64,000 nt of DNA from Chiua virens (Eukaryota > Basidiomycota > Agaricomycetes > Boletales > Boletaceae), in assembly GCA_019787685.1 (NCBI GenBank), contig JAHNUO010000004.1, positions 868,001-932,000 on the forward strand, given 5' to 3'. How positions within the stretch are numbered: position 1 is the stretch's first letter; each line of letters starts with the position of its first letter. Of this stretch, positions 1 to 15,127 are shown in pieces. Both the position numbers and the translations under genes were made by a program. The notes under the pieces are model-generated. The model worked only from the letters and a program-made list of their open reading frames with translations, had not been told where the DNA came from and searched no databases.

Positions 1-1624
1 CGCTTACACTCAGATATTTCAACTTACGGGGAACAGAAAGGTAAGATAATTGTCTGAATGGTTGTCGAGCTAAGAACAGGAACGAGCTGTTCCATCGCAC
101 TCAAGGCGAAGGCTTTCTTTGCCCGCTGCACCGGGTGTGTTGGTGTAAACCCGCTGGTCCATATCTCATCAAAAAGTCCCTTGACAAACTGTTCGCTTTC
201 GTCTGGATTGTTTGCAAGGACATCGAGGGCAAGATAGAAGCCACGCTTAAGCTCTGTGAAGGCACCGTGGCCAGCGCCACCGAATTTATCGATCACGAAA
301 GCTAAATGAGAGAATGTGCGTAGCGTGATAAGCGCAAGCGCTGAGGACGAGTGGCAAAATGCTGGCGGAATGTAGACAGACGTTGAGAGGCCTGCTTCCG
401 TCATCATAATCGTACAAAAAAGCAGGGTCTTGAGGATCGTCCAAATGGATACGGTGAGTGGTAGGGTGTCAGGGGCTACCGAGAGGTGAGACAACATGTA
501 GCTGACCAAAAGAAATACATGCCTATCAATTCCTCTGTCGCCTCGGCTAGACCGCTGTCCAACCAGCCAGCTTCAACGTTCCTCGCTATGGTTTCGAGGG
601 CGCGAAACGTTTCGTGGACTGGTGGAAGGGCAAGTTTGGGACGATAGTCCACATACAGCGAGATGTTTCTGGAGCACAATTTGGAGAGAGAACCCATATG
701 AATCATCGCAGGAGAGGATGCCATTGCATCAATTTCCTGACGGACAGATGCCTGCGACTGACACATGATGATGATCAACATACTGGGAACTCTTCTTATA
801 TTGAACGCACCTTAATGGATACCTTGAATTCGGGATTATACTCTAGAGACGAAGAAAACGTGGATATAAAAGATCCGTTCAAGAACGCTTGGGTTATGGT
901 GCGAACAACTAAATTCAACATTTGCTAACGTATGTTAGCACGGGGTAGGTTTGACACAATAAAGCTCACTTGTAACGGCAGTGCAACGATCTTTTCTGGT
1001 GGAACTGCAAGCAAAGCTTGGGACGAGATAATCAGGGGAAGAGTAAGAGCGTCTTCTGTGTGCAAGTTTAGCTTGAATGGCCATTCGAGGGAGAATTACC
1101 GGCGTACCTCCGCCCTCGGCGATGGGCAGGAATTGTTTGCCCCAGGAATCGGACGAGGTAAAGAGATCGATGACGTCTGCGAACGCGAGAACCAGCTCAT
1201 CCTCTACGCTGAACTTTACGTCTGGCTGTTTCGCGGGCAACCTTGGGAGTATGTCCTCCAGCCCCATGAGAAGGCCGCTGCAGCAAGCGAGACGGGTGAC
1301 TGCGTGACCTCCTTCGAACCCCTTAAGCAAGGACGTTGACCAGTTCGCCAACCGTGTATTCAGGCTGGGCGAGAACAAACCGCTCGACTCCTGCTTCAAG
1401 AGGGTAAGTTTTGCGTGGGCGGCATGCCGGAAGGAGGTGCTGAGTGCGTCGAGCTTGGCAAACGAGAACGGGCGAAAGAGAGGGCTGCTGACGATGGCTG
1501 CTGCGAGTGGTGTTGGCGACGGTGCGAGATGGGCAAGATGGTGTACAATGAGGCCCTGTAAAGTTGGTGGGGCCGTTGTCGAGGACGGTCTGTGTAGATG
1601 GCTCAACAAGGTGGTATAAGACAT
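1..1624 (-). CDS. Unrecognised protein, multi-exon, 3' end outside window
   Basis: The gene reads leftward from an ATG at 1624 and runs off the window start. The first long exon (about 1624 to 950) encodes a mostly helical, Leu/Ala-rich segment beginning MSYTTLLSHLHRP. Further exons follow at about 780-500 and 480-24, separated by short introns. The visible protein is about 450 residues and has no catalytic motif I can identify; alternating hydrophobic helices suggest a HEAT/ARM-like solenoid, which is only an impression. The start lies 63 bp from the divergent RPA1 start, so the two genes probably share a promoter. I do not recognise the family and the C-terminus is missing. Confidence 0.6.
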
Positions 1625-1687
1625 CGATTAGAATAAATAAAGTGTAAACAACGCGGTCACGTCTCTTGTCGTCTTACCACCATCACC
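1625..1687. promoter_or_regulatory. Compact divergent promoter between the 1624 gene and RPA1
   Basis: Only 63 bp separate two opposed start codons, so any promoter must be shared or overlap the genes. The stretch is partly AT-rich (GAATAAATAAAG) and contains AACGCGGTCACG. Its ACGCG core resembles the start of the MluI cell-cycle box (ACGCGT) known upstream of fungal replication genes, but the last base differs, so the site is speculative. Confidence 0.4.
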
Positions 1688-3901
1688 ATGTCCACCCCAC
1701 AGCTCTCAGCAGGCATCTGCACTCGCCTCAACGATGCCTCTCCAGACGAGATTGACTCGCTCGGCTCGGGCTTCACGGTCCAATTGCTTTCCATAAAAAA
1801 AGTCAGCCAACAGACGAGCACTGCAAACATCGACAGGTACCGCATCATCATCTCGGACGGCGTCCACTTTGTCCAGGCCATGCTCGCGACGCAGCTCAAC
1901 GACCTCGTCGCTAGTGGACGAATAATCAAGAACTCCATCATCGTCATTGACAAACTCACGTGCAATTTTGTACAAGACAAGAGGTCTGCACTTCCACATC
2001 TAACTCTTGATCACGCTCATGTTTCTCAAGACTCCTCATCATCCTCGATCTTGGCGTTGTCTCCAGAGAAGAAGAGAAAATAGGCAATCCAACCGCAGTT
2101 CCGGGCTCATCTGCTGCCGCCGCCAACGCCGTCGCTGAAACCCCTGACTCATCCACGAGCACAGCCCCACAACCCTCTGTTTCTTCCAGCAGACCAGCCG
2201 CGGCTCGGGCTACTGCCAGTTCTCGGCAGGGCAGATCGATATATCCCATCGAAGGTCTCAGTCCCTATCAAAATAATTGGACCATCAAAGCTCGTGTAAC
2301 TCAGAAGTCCGATATCAGGACTTGGTCCAACCAACGCGGGGAGGGAAAGCTCTTCAATGTAACTTTGATGGACGAAACAGGCGAGATACGTGCAACCGGA
2401 TTTAATGCAGTCGTCGACGAGCTTTACGACAAATTCGAGGAAGGCAAGGTCTACTACATTTCGAAAGGACGAGTGAACCTTGCCAAGAAAAAGTTTTCCA
2501 ATGTCCAAAACGACTACGAGATGAGTCTCGAGAAGAACACAGTCGTTGAAGAGGTTGGTTTCATCTTCAATGGCGCAGTACTAGTTGATGAATTGCCGTC
2601 GTAGTGTGTTGACGTAGTCAATTTACCGATGATCAAGTACAACTTTATTCCTTTGGCATCTCTGGAACAGCTACAGAAGGATGCTACCTGTGGTATGTAG
2701 GTCTTGTCAAGAAGTTCGTTCAAGTGATCAAACGAAAACAGATGTTATTGCTATCATCAAAGAGGTCTTCCCTCTTGGGGAAATTATCTCAAAGGCAACG
2801 AATAAATCCGTAGGTGTCCCTCCTCGACCACCTTCTTGTCTAAACAATATCAATAGGTAGCTAAACGTGACCTTACTATTGTCGACAAGTCACTCTATTC
2901 CGTCAGGATGACGATATGGGGGAGACAAGCGGAAACTTTCACCACCGATGATTTCCCTGTTGCCGCATTCAAAGGTGTTAAGGTCGGGGACTTCGGAGGT
3001 ATACCCGCAACTTCATTAACTATACTTGCTAACTTCAATCTTAGGACGGAGCCTTTCATTGTTATCTTCAAGTTACATGACACTCAACCCTGATATCGAG
3101 GAAGCCCATTTGTTGCGCGGATGGTATGACGGCATTGGAACTGATAAAACCTTCCAATCCTACTCCAGCGCGCCATCTGGTGGATCGTCATTTGGTGGCT
3201 TCAACCGCAATGACATGCGTTATTTGCGAGACGTCAAGGAATTGCAACTTGGCATGTCTGACAAAGCAGAATACTTCTCCGCCCGTGCTACGGTAATGCA
3301 TATCAGGCAAGAAAGTATTGCCTACCCTGGGTGTCCAACCTGCGGGAAGAAAGTCACTGATTTGGGTGATGGTTGGCGATGCGAAAAGTGTGAAAAGACG
3401 TTAGAACGTCCGGAACACCGGTACGCCATGCACGTTCGTATATGTGCAATCGAGATGTTGATCCATTTGGCCAGGTACACCATGTCGATGGCGGTATCAG
3501 ATTGGTCCGCCCAATTATGGTTACAAGGGTTCAACGACGTTGGTCTTGCAGTGTTCGGGAAAACTGCAGATGAGCTCATGGAGATCAAGGTAGGCACTGC
3601 ACGTTCGTGCGCGTCGTCATTCGTTGAATTCGTGCGAAGGACCGTGACGAGTCCGAGTATGCCGCAGTCTTGGCACAGGCGGCCGGAAAAACGTACAATT
3701 TCAGCTGCCGTGCCAGGCAAGATACTTACAACGTGAGTTGTTTTGTGTGTTGCGTTGAGGGTAACCCTCATCCATTTGCTTTCCTAGGATCAAACACGCG
3801 TGAGATATGGGATCTCGAAGATAACCCCGGTGGAGTATTACGAAGAAGCCAAGTACCTTCGTGACTTGTTGAAGGACTCGGATTGGGCTATGAGCGCTTG
3901 A
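1688..3901 (+). CDS. rfa1: Replication protein A large subunit (RPA1/RFA1)
   Basis: Encodes the single-stranded-DNA-binding subunit of replication protein A, used in replication, repair and recombination. The N-terminal protein-interaction OB fold comes first ([15 protein letters not shown]...). A Ser/Ala-rich linker follows, then DBD-A ([20 protein letters not shown]), DBD-B (WGRQAETF..., DFGG) and DBD-C with a zinc ribbon (CPTCGKKV then CEKCEK). The protein ends [19 protein letters not shown] and stops with TGA at 3899-3901. At least six short introns are needed. The first is clear: donor at 1984, acceptor at 2030, joining ...QDKR to [10 protein letters not shown] in frame. Domain order and length match the family. 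I see no breaks. Confidence 0.93.
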
Positions 3902-4143
3902 GTATGGAACTGTATTCCGATTCATCTGTGATCCTGTACATACTTGTATGCTACCTGAAGCTTGAAGGCCTGAAAGCTAGACTGGTTGTACTGTACTACT
4001 GTCTTGACACAAAATGCATCTTTCCAGGAGAAACATGTGCAGCACGACATGGCAACGTTGGCTGGGCACATCACGGCTACGACTACATGAGCACCTATTG
4101 ACAAAGCAGCTCGTCCGACTTGACCGAAGGAAGCCAACAGCCA

Positions 4144-8022
<3,879 letters not shown>

Positions 8023-8278
8023 GAGTGTCGTCTCGCGCGTAGTATCACCTTCAAGTTAATGATGAGCTAATCTAACATTAAACTAGCCTAGCAATTTCTC
8101 AACTACTTACTGCAGTATGTACTTACATAACTGCTTGGTTTGGTTTGGTGGCATCGGGTCGAAACCGGACCGGCAATGGGATAAGACCGCTGCATGACCC
8201 GCCTTATTCTGCGAAAGTTCCTCGCAGCAGAGAATCAAATTAGATTACACCCAATGTATTGGGATACAGTGTATTGAA

Positions 8279-9380
8279 TTACTCTTCGTCTTCAGAACCC
8301 TCTTCGTCTTCACTTTGTGCTCCTTCGTTCCCTTGGTCAGCAAGGCCCTCAATTTCGACAGTTCCATTATCATCGCCGGTCTCTTTATCCTCGCTTTGGT
8401 TCGACTGCGTCTTGTTTAATTTGGTGATGACTTTATTAGCTGTGTTGAATATACCACCAGTGGGGGCGCCGCATGCCAAACACTTTGGGTTCTTTGCGTA
8501 GCGCTTGATCGCACAAGATGAGCAATAATAGTGGCCACATCGAGTGACCACCGGATCTGTGTATGGTTTTCGGCAAATGAGGCAAGCAAAGGGGATGTCC
8601 TCGTCCGAATCTGAATCGGATACATCCTCCACTTGTCTTTTGGGGTTCTCGGCTAATTTATCTAGTTGCCATCCCGCAAGGTCTAAGCACGCCGAGTTCA
8701 GTCACCTTCAAAGAGTTCCACAACTATAAATTATACCCACATGTTCCGCGGTCATGCAGGAATTTGCATGTATCACCAAACCCGCAGTAACCGGTCTCTA
8801 AGTGTAGGCGATGTTGTCAGCTTCGTGATCCGCAAGTAAGGTAAGAAAACGCACCTTTGTAATCTTTGCATACATCTGGCTGATAATCGACGATGGTGAC
8901 CGTCCGAATCGTGTTCGTACTTCGCTGGGGACCAAGTCGCATCGCCTTGGGTATCTCTTTGTCTTTCTTCAGATGACTACGGTAAGCTTTTTGACCCTTG
9001 TACACCCCGTCTGGGGCTTCCTCCTCAGTCTCTCCGCGTTCTTCATGCTCTTCCCGGCGTCGCTTAGCAAGAACCTCTTCAATCTCGTCTCCAGCGATGA
9101 TATCGAGGGCTGCGTTTATATGTGAGCCTGCGGTAGTCCATTTGACGTCCGGTCCTTCTCGAGCGGTCTCATCGTCGTTGGCATCGTTATCTGCGCGCTG
9201 GGTAGCCGTCCGTTTTGTACCCGCGCTCAACAAGTTCACAACTGCTTTGCGGGTCGGGAGAACAATTTCAGAAGTACTGACGGAATCCATTCCAGGTGAT
9301 CCAGACCGACGTCTGGACGTCATCGGGCGTGATTTTCCCTTCTTGAAAAAGGGTACCTTCACATCGTCCGTGGTCGACAT
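8279..9380 (-). CDS. cwc24: Spliceosome factor Cwc24/RNF113 (CCCH + RING)
   Basis: Cwc24 binds near the 5' splice site in the activated spliceosome and is released by Prp2 action. The protein begins [18 protein letters not shown] (an upstream in-frame ATG at 9392 would add four residues). It has an acidic/charged linker, then [20 protein letters not shown]...[11 protein letters not shown], a CX8CX5CX3H zinc finger assembled across an intron. A second intron joins ...DRGTY to LAGWQLDK. The RING domain reads CLICRKPY...CGHYYCSSC...CLAC. An acidic tail ends [10 protein letters not shown] with TAA at 8279. Order, motifs and length match RNF113/Cwc24. The gene is tandem with Prp2, 257 bp upstream of it. 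Confidence 0.93.
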
Positions 9381-10525
9381 CGTGATGAGCAAACAAATGG
9401 TTAGCTTAGTCAGCCGCCAGGTTTGTAATCATAATACTGATTAGTCACATATTATGCACGATGTGACATGGATGCTTCGCCAGGTTTTGGCAATATAGGA
9501 CGCTCCGCCAGTACAACATCGCCTCGAGTTCCATTCCCACTTGGTGATCGGTTCATCATTTAAATGTCACCGTGACTTTGGCCGGGAGCGGGATGATAAT
9601 TTCCAGGGGAAAATCAGTGCAGATCCGAATCCTACACCTTGAAAGCTATGGATTTTACAAAAAGACCGATCAGGGAAGGAGCGATTTCGTCAAAGTTGGT
9701 CATCTAACGAGTTTCACGTTACTAATTTCGTCACCTCCAGTAGGGATAGTCATCAGGAAAACGGGCTTGTAACGTTACCGTTTGACAGGCTCTTGCACAG
9801 GCTTCCCTCCAATCACGACTCTCAAAATCAAGCCAACCGAGCCTTAGCGAGGCCATTACGGGAATATTCCTCGCTTAAGCGCTATTCGAGCACTCGAATA
9901 GCGCTTAGAAAACGCTGATGAGTAGTATACGATACTACTGGCTGAATTCGCTAGGCTCAAAGTTGCTAGTAGCAACATCTTTCGCACTATCGTTAGCAGC
10001 GGTCTCAACATGATCGCATCACGCCGACAGAAAGTAAGCTGTAACGTAGACCTTTATTATTTTTATTGGAGACACAGGCTAAAATTTATTTTCTGGTCAG
10101 CTCTCCGAGTCATTCTCATTCGCTCAGGCTAAGTAACACCGTCGGTCCCTCCTGTCGAATCTATTAAAACATTGGATGGTGCAGATCTCAATGTTCGTCT
10201 CTCCAGGATGCTATCTGACAAGCGAATCATTTTACCAGTTACGGCCTTGGACAACGAGATAGTTCCTGTCATCCCGAATGAAAACCGGCATTTCCAGAGA
10301 ACCCGGTCCAGGTAGCCCCGTTCAAGTGCATAGTCATGATGATCATGATGTCTCGTGGGATCGGAACGACTCCTCGGATCTCCGTCTATTGCGCCTGATT
10401 TTGCCAATGCGACACCGTCCATTCTCCGTCCTACGACCGATTCCCCATGATGGCCTCATCATATAAACCATGAATGGATGGGTTAGTTATTTCAGACCCC
10501 ACCCCACATCGATCTATGAGCGAGT
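9381..10525. other. Intergenic region without a recognisable gene
   Basis: No reading frame here looks coding beyond short chance stretches. The notable content is the palindrome cluster at 9839-9958. The right part is the upstream region of the permease. Confidence 0.6.
9839..9958. repeat. Cluster of perfect palindromes and hairpins
   Basis: TAAGCGCTATTCGAG (9876-9890) and its exact reverse complement (9893-9907) are separated by CA. AGTAGTAT (9921-9928) and ATACTACT (9932-9939) form a second perfect hairpin with an ACG loop. GGAATATTCC (9861-9870) is a 10-bp palindrome. CTTAGCGAGG near 9843 pairs imperfectly with CCTCGCTTAAG near 9869, and GAGCCTTAGCGA (9839) pairs imperfectly with TTCGCTAGGCTC (9947-9958), enclosing the whole. 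It could be a small foldback element or a protein-binding cluster. Confidence 0.8.
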
Positions 10526-12200
10526 ATGGTTCGCATTGATGACAGACAAGACGACGACGCAATACGCGCCTTGGGATACGTCCCTTCCTTTCAGCGTGAC
10601 TTCTCCGTCCTTGCTACGATCGGTTTCGCGTTCGGCGGCTTCGGGGTATGTGCGAGCATCGCCATCACTCTCAATACTCCCATGCTTCTCGGAGGACCTG
10701 CATCCGTGACGTGGTGCTGGCTTCTCGGCGGGGTCAACTCAATCGCTTTGGCAAGCTCTGTTGCTGAGATCATCAGCGCGTATCCAACCTGCGGAGGGCT
10801 TTATGGTGCTTCAGCTTTCTTGTGCCCCAGAAAGTATCGTGCAATGGTTAGTCCATTCTCCCTTGAGTCATCACCGATCACACGCTAACCAATCTATCTA
10901 TAGGTGGGCTGGATCGTGGGCTGGCTCAACCTCTTGGGTTGGATTGTTGGCCTTACAGCTGCCGAATCTGGTCTCGCCAACATGATACTTTCTGCAGTAT
11001 CACTGTTCACCAACGGAGCGTATACGATCACCTCTACAAAAGTTGTGGGACTAACCATCGGGCTGTTCTTCATCCACGGCATACTAAACTCCCTCAGGAC
11101 CCGACATCTTGCCTTTCTCGCCAGCATGTCCCTATTTATCAACTCAGCTGCAGTCCTACTCATTATCGTTTTGCTTTTGGTGATGACTCCACGATCCGAC
11201 ATGCACACTGCATCTTATGTCTTTGGGGCAGACGGCCTTATCAACGGAACGGGAGGATGGAACAACGGGATCAGTTTTCTTCTTGGGTTGCTCAGTGTCC
11301 AGTGGAGCGTGACTGGATTTGACACCACAGGTCATATTTCCGAGGAACTTCGTCGTGCTTCGTGGATCGCACCCACGGCCACCATGACTGCAACGGCTGC
11401 TGTCGTCATCTTGGGTTGGCTCATCAACATCATACTGGTTCTCTGCTCGGGTCCGTTCGCTGACCTTCCTGGCCCAACGGGTTCTGCATTCCTCGCGATA
11501 TTGCTCTCGCGACTGGGCAAACCCCTGTCCCTCTTTATCTGGGTTATTATTTGTATGATCAATTTTTACATGGGGGTGTCGGGTGTACAAGCATCGTCTC
11601 GTGCCCTCTACGCATTCAGCCGCGACGGCGGCCTTCCAGACGGTAGATTCTTCGGACACGTCAGTGACACTACGAAAACCCCACTGCGAGCCATCTGGCT
11701 CACGGTCCTTGTTGGTACTCTTCCAGTCCTACTTAATCTCGCCAGCCCCGTCGCTGCCAACGCCATCTTCGCCATGTCAGCCATGTCTATGGACCTCTCC
11801 TATGTCCTCCCTATTCTCTTCCGACGCATCTTCCATTCCCACCTGGAAGTCAAGTTCAAACCGGGACCGTTTTCTATGGGCGACGGCTGGTTTGGAACCT
11901 TTGTCAATATCTGGTGCATCCTGTGGGTCTTGTTCATCTCAGTGCTCTTTTCGCTCCCCACGTTGTTGCCTGTCACGGCAATCAACATGAACTACGCAGC
12001 ACCAGTCACTGTAGGCATGGCCACTGATCACTGGGTTGTGGTATGTGCTGAGCGCGCATCGATATTACCATGGTCCACCCACTCCGAATCGCGGGATTGG
12101 CAAGGCGAAAGAGGCTGTCGCCGGTGATAGTGATAATGATAGCAGAGTCGCAGAATGTATTATTGCACCCTCTCTGTCAGACACTATAGGTAATCCCTAA
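10526..12200 (+). CDS. Amino acid/GABA permease (APC superfamily), apparent frameshift near the 3' end
   Basis: A plasma-membrane or organelle transporter of the fungal GABA/choline/amino-acid permease group. Exon 1 begins MVRIDDRQDDDAIRALGY and runs through the first membrane helices to LCPRKYRAM. A roughly 57-nt intron then leads to VGWIVGWLNLLGWIVG. About ten further hydrophobic segments follow, with family motifs such as VQWSVTGFDTTGHISEELR and GVQASSRALYAFSRDGGLP. The frame carrying ...INMNYAAPVTVG ends poorly; the conserved continuation LWYVLSAHRYYHGPPTP lies in the +1 frame from about 12020. An indel near 12011-12020 is therefore implied. In that frame the protein would end at TAA 12198-12200. 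Confidence 0.82.
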
Positions 12201-12389
12201 AATTTCTCTGGGGCATTGTTCTTCATGTCCTAGGTACATGTTCGACTCAGATTTTTCTCAACCCACGTCATGGCAATAGATGTCCAGTACGACCGAAATG
12301 CTCGTAATACAGTGCATCTCAGTCCTCCAATATTTCACATTTGAACTGTGTTGTTATGACTCGCGACTCGGTTTGAATACAAAAAAGGC

Positions 12390-12880
12390 TGACAGAAAAC
12401 GGATTGTGAGCAACTCAACACAACGTGAATGTGTTAGACTTACTAACCAGTACTTGTGAGCCAAAAGAAATGGAAGAAGCCTGGGGGAAGGGGGGAAGCC
12501 TGGTGTTGATATCATCGTAAATGGAAGTTTTGGACCGTCAAAGCTCGTGACAGGTGGCTTTCGGACATCTGAATCTTCCCATCAACGACTGATTCAAGTT
12601 GTCGGCGACAACTTAATTACGCCGTCTGGAACCATGCGGTCACCAGGCCCTATAGCCTGCTTTTTCTCGTCGATACACATGAACCATCGAATAGAATGCA
12701 AACCTTGGCACTGATTTTCGCTATCTGCCGACGGCGCATCAGAACTTTGAGTGATGGTTTCTTCAGGAACTTGCTGCAGGTCGTTGAGCTGCCGCAGGAT
12801 CGCATGCCAGTGACATCGATCACGGATATCGACCATGGTTCATGACGAAGATCGATCCGACTCGGAGCCATCTTGCGACT
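12390..12880 (-). repeat. Diverged copy of the segment at 15.2-15.8 kb (secreted-protein family 5' region)
   Basis: Read on the minus strand, this stretch matches 15780-15200: first a short coding-like part (TIRWFMCI-like residues, here IRWFMCIDEKKQ against GRWFMCISESEKQ), then a shared upstream region containing CACGTTGTGTTGA and TCACAA...TGTCAGCCTTT. It is a decayed duplicate; no intact gene follows it. Confidence 0.65.
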
Positions 12881-13834
12881 CAACTGGAGCGACCTCTCGA
12901 CTCAGATCACATCGAGTCATCGACTGCTCGATCGGTTTCCGGTTTGTCCGGTTCAAATTAGATCGTGTCGTTGAGAAATTGGTCACGTGCCCTGCCAACT
13001 ACGTAGAAAGTTGATCCAAAACATGACCCGCAGCTCAACTAGGTGGAACCGTTCGAACTTGGAAGTTCGTCAGACATGACGGGAACACTGCCAGTGGTAG
13101 ACAACCACGTAAGCCATTTTGTCCTCCTAAAGCTTAAATTTCAGGGACCCAGAGAACTGGAAGGCTGTGCGAACACTAACTTACTAAGCGATCGACTTTG
13201 GACGAAGCTGGGTCCAAATTCACGGACCCACTTGGATTGAAGAATGAGAAAGAGAACTCGATCGAAAAAATTTGATCAATTGAGACGAGGCGAGACTTGA
13301 TCGGTAGCGCTAAAGTACTGCAGCATTGTCCTGGAATTCTTCAGAACGCTCACACGATCCCGGAGTACTAGTAGAGAGATCTTATTTCGAAAAATCGATC
13401 CCTTTGAATCTTTTGGTAACATCCAAGTTGATGTGTAGTCGCTTATGGCGATAACTTCCATGAATTCGTGTAAGGCATGTTGTGTTACTCAAACATTGAT
13501 ACTCCATTCCTGTATCAAAGCATCTCATCGTGGATGAAGGTTAATCAAAATCCACTACACGTCTCCACTAAAGACCTGTTACAGCAAGTTGGTCCATTTT
13601 CTGGACGAAGTCGTCCAACCAAGTTCTCCGCCTGAGGAAATTGTCAGTTGTCGCATCTTGGGATTGCACATCATGAAGTGGGATTCACATGATGTCAGAA
13701 TCTTCGACAGATAATGAGTCGAAGGCCGAGGCGGGACCGCTATACGAGGAACACCAATGTCACCCGGCAACCAGCAATGTTAAACCTCGACGGTATACGT
13801 GTAATATAGGACTTACGGAGCATAATCCGCTTCA
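12881..13834. other. No recognisable gene
   Basis: Short open stretches only. Nothing conserved is visible. The sequence between the two repeat blocks may contain decayed parts of the same gene family. Confidence 0.5.
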
Positions 13835-14920
13835 CGCTTATTTCCTTTGTTTTGATGGCTAGGGAAACCATTCATCGTCGCGTTCGAAGGTATATCCGAT
13901 GAGTGGACTCACAGATTAGAAATGATCACATTCGCTAAACCGGAGAGTGATCCGATGAGTGGACTCACAGATTAGAAATGATCACATTCGCTAAACCGGA
14001 GAGTGATCCGATACCGCCAAACACGGCACTCGCCACAGCTGTTTTGGAGCTACGCCTAAGGCAGTCGTCAACAGGCGGGTCAATCAAACAGGATTCAATG
14101 CTCACGCCAAATGATGGTTTTCTGTGCCATTGGTATGACCGGAGGCTTTCAGCAACGGCGCGATATCAGTCTCGAGTCCTTGAAGAAACTGTACACCTTC
14201 ATCAGATTGCAACAGTCTGTTCCCTTTCAGCATCATAGAAAGTTACTATGGATTGGCACGCACTGCATGATCTTGTTAACCTCGTCTTGAGTAAGATGAC
14301 CCTGCTGAACAGCATCATCAGTGGTTGTGGCTGCCCTCGATTCAAAGTCCCGTTCCCATGCGCTGTGCGCGAGAAGGTTAAAATCTCGAACCTAGAAGGG
14401 TAAAATCGGACTCACGGAGCATAGTCCACTTCACGCTTATTTCCTTTGTTTTGATGGCTAGGGAAACCATTCATCATTGCGTTTCAAGGTATATCCGATA
14501 AGTGAACTCACAGATTAGAAATGATCACATTTGCTAAAGTGGAGAGTGATCCGATACCGCCAAACACGGCACTCGCTACAGCTGTCTTAGAGCTACGCCT
14601 AAGGCAGTCGTCAACAGGAGGGTCAATCAAACAGGATTCAAGACTCACGCCAAATGATGGTTTTCTGTGCCATTGGTATGACCGGAGGCTTTCAGCAACG
14701 GCGCGATATCAGTTTCGAGTCCCTGAAGGAACTGTACACCTTCATTAGATTGCAACAATCTGTCCTCCTTCAGCATCATGGAAAATCGCTCTATTTTTAC
14801 ACTCACTGCATGATCTTGTTGGCCTCATCTTGAGTAAGATGACTCTGCTGAACAGTGTTGTTGATGGCAGTGGCTGCCCTTGACTGGAGGTCCCGTTCAC
14901 ATGCGCCGGTCGTCGAACAG
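13835..14920. repeat. Tandem duplication, period about 543 bp
   Basis: Blocks at 13835-14375 and 14378-14920 match along their length. For example TCCCGTTC recurs at 14348 and 14891, and GATCACATT..GCTAAA recurs near 13981 and 14523. Substitutions are scattered and splice signals are kept in both copies. Confidence 0.85.
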
Positions 14921-15127
14921 AATCCTGGAGTGAGAACAGGTCCAATGCCAAAGCTAGGTGGCGAGAAGCTGTTTTTCGAGGACCCATCAAACATCCGGGT
15001 CAGCAAATAATATCCTAATTGATTGATCGTCTACTCACCGGACAGGTGTCGGAACGGCGATGACCGACGGTGTGACCGTGACAGCAGCAGTCACGAAAGC
15101 CACAGAGAGCACAGCACTGGATCGCAT
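13835..15127 (-). CDS. Predicted small secreted protein with two tandem modules
   Basis: The ATG at 15127 starts MRSSAVLSVAFVTAAVTV, a clear signal peptide, followed by a GTGAGT donor. The next exon contains GPVLTPGFCSTTGACERDLQ and AINNTVQQSHLTQDEANKIM. Later short exons read EGVQFLQGLETDIAPLLKAS, RSSKTAVASAVFGGIGSLS and HQNKGNKREVDYAP. The whole exon set from ERDLQSRAAT on is repeated about 543 bp further along with the splice sites kept (ERDFESRAATTTDDAVQQ...). It could be one protein with two modules or a gene plus a headless duplicate, because the second module lacks a signal peptide. Several exon joins are uncertain. I do not recognise the family. Confidence 0.42.
13895..14006. repeat. 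56-bp direct tandem duplication
   Basis: TCCGATGAGTGGACTCACAG and the bases after it occur at 13895-13950 and again at 13951-14006 with no visible difference, indicating a very recent local duplication inside the older 543-bp repeat. Confidence 0.9.

Noticed and set aside
12011..12070. Intron explaining the permease frame change
   Set aside because: Candidate GT donors (GTAGGC, GTATGT) would remove the conserved WYVLSAHRYYHGPP stretch or leave the wrong frame.
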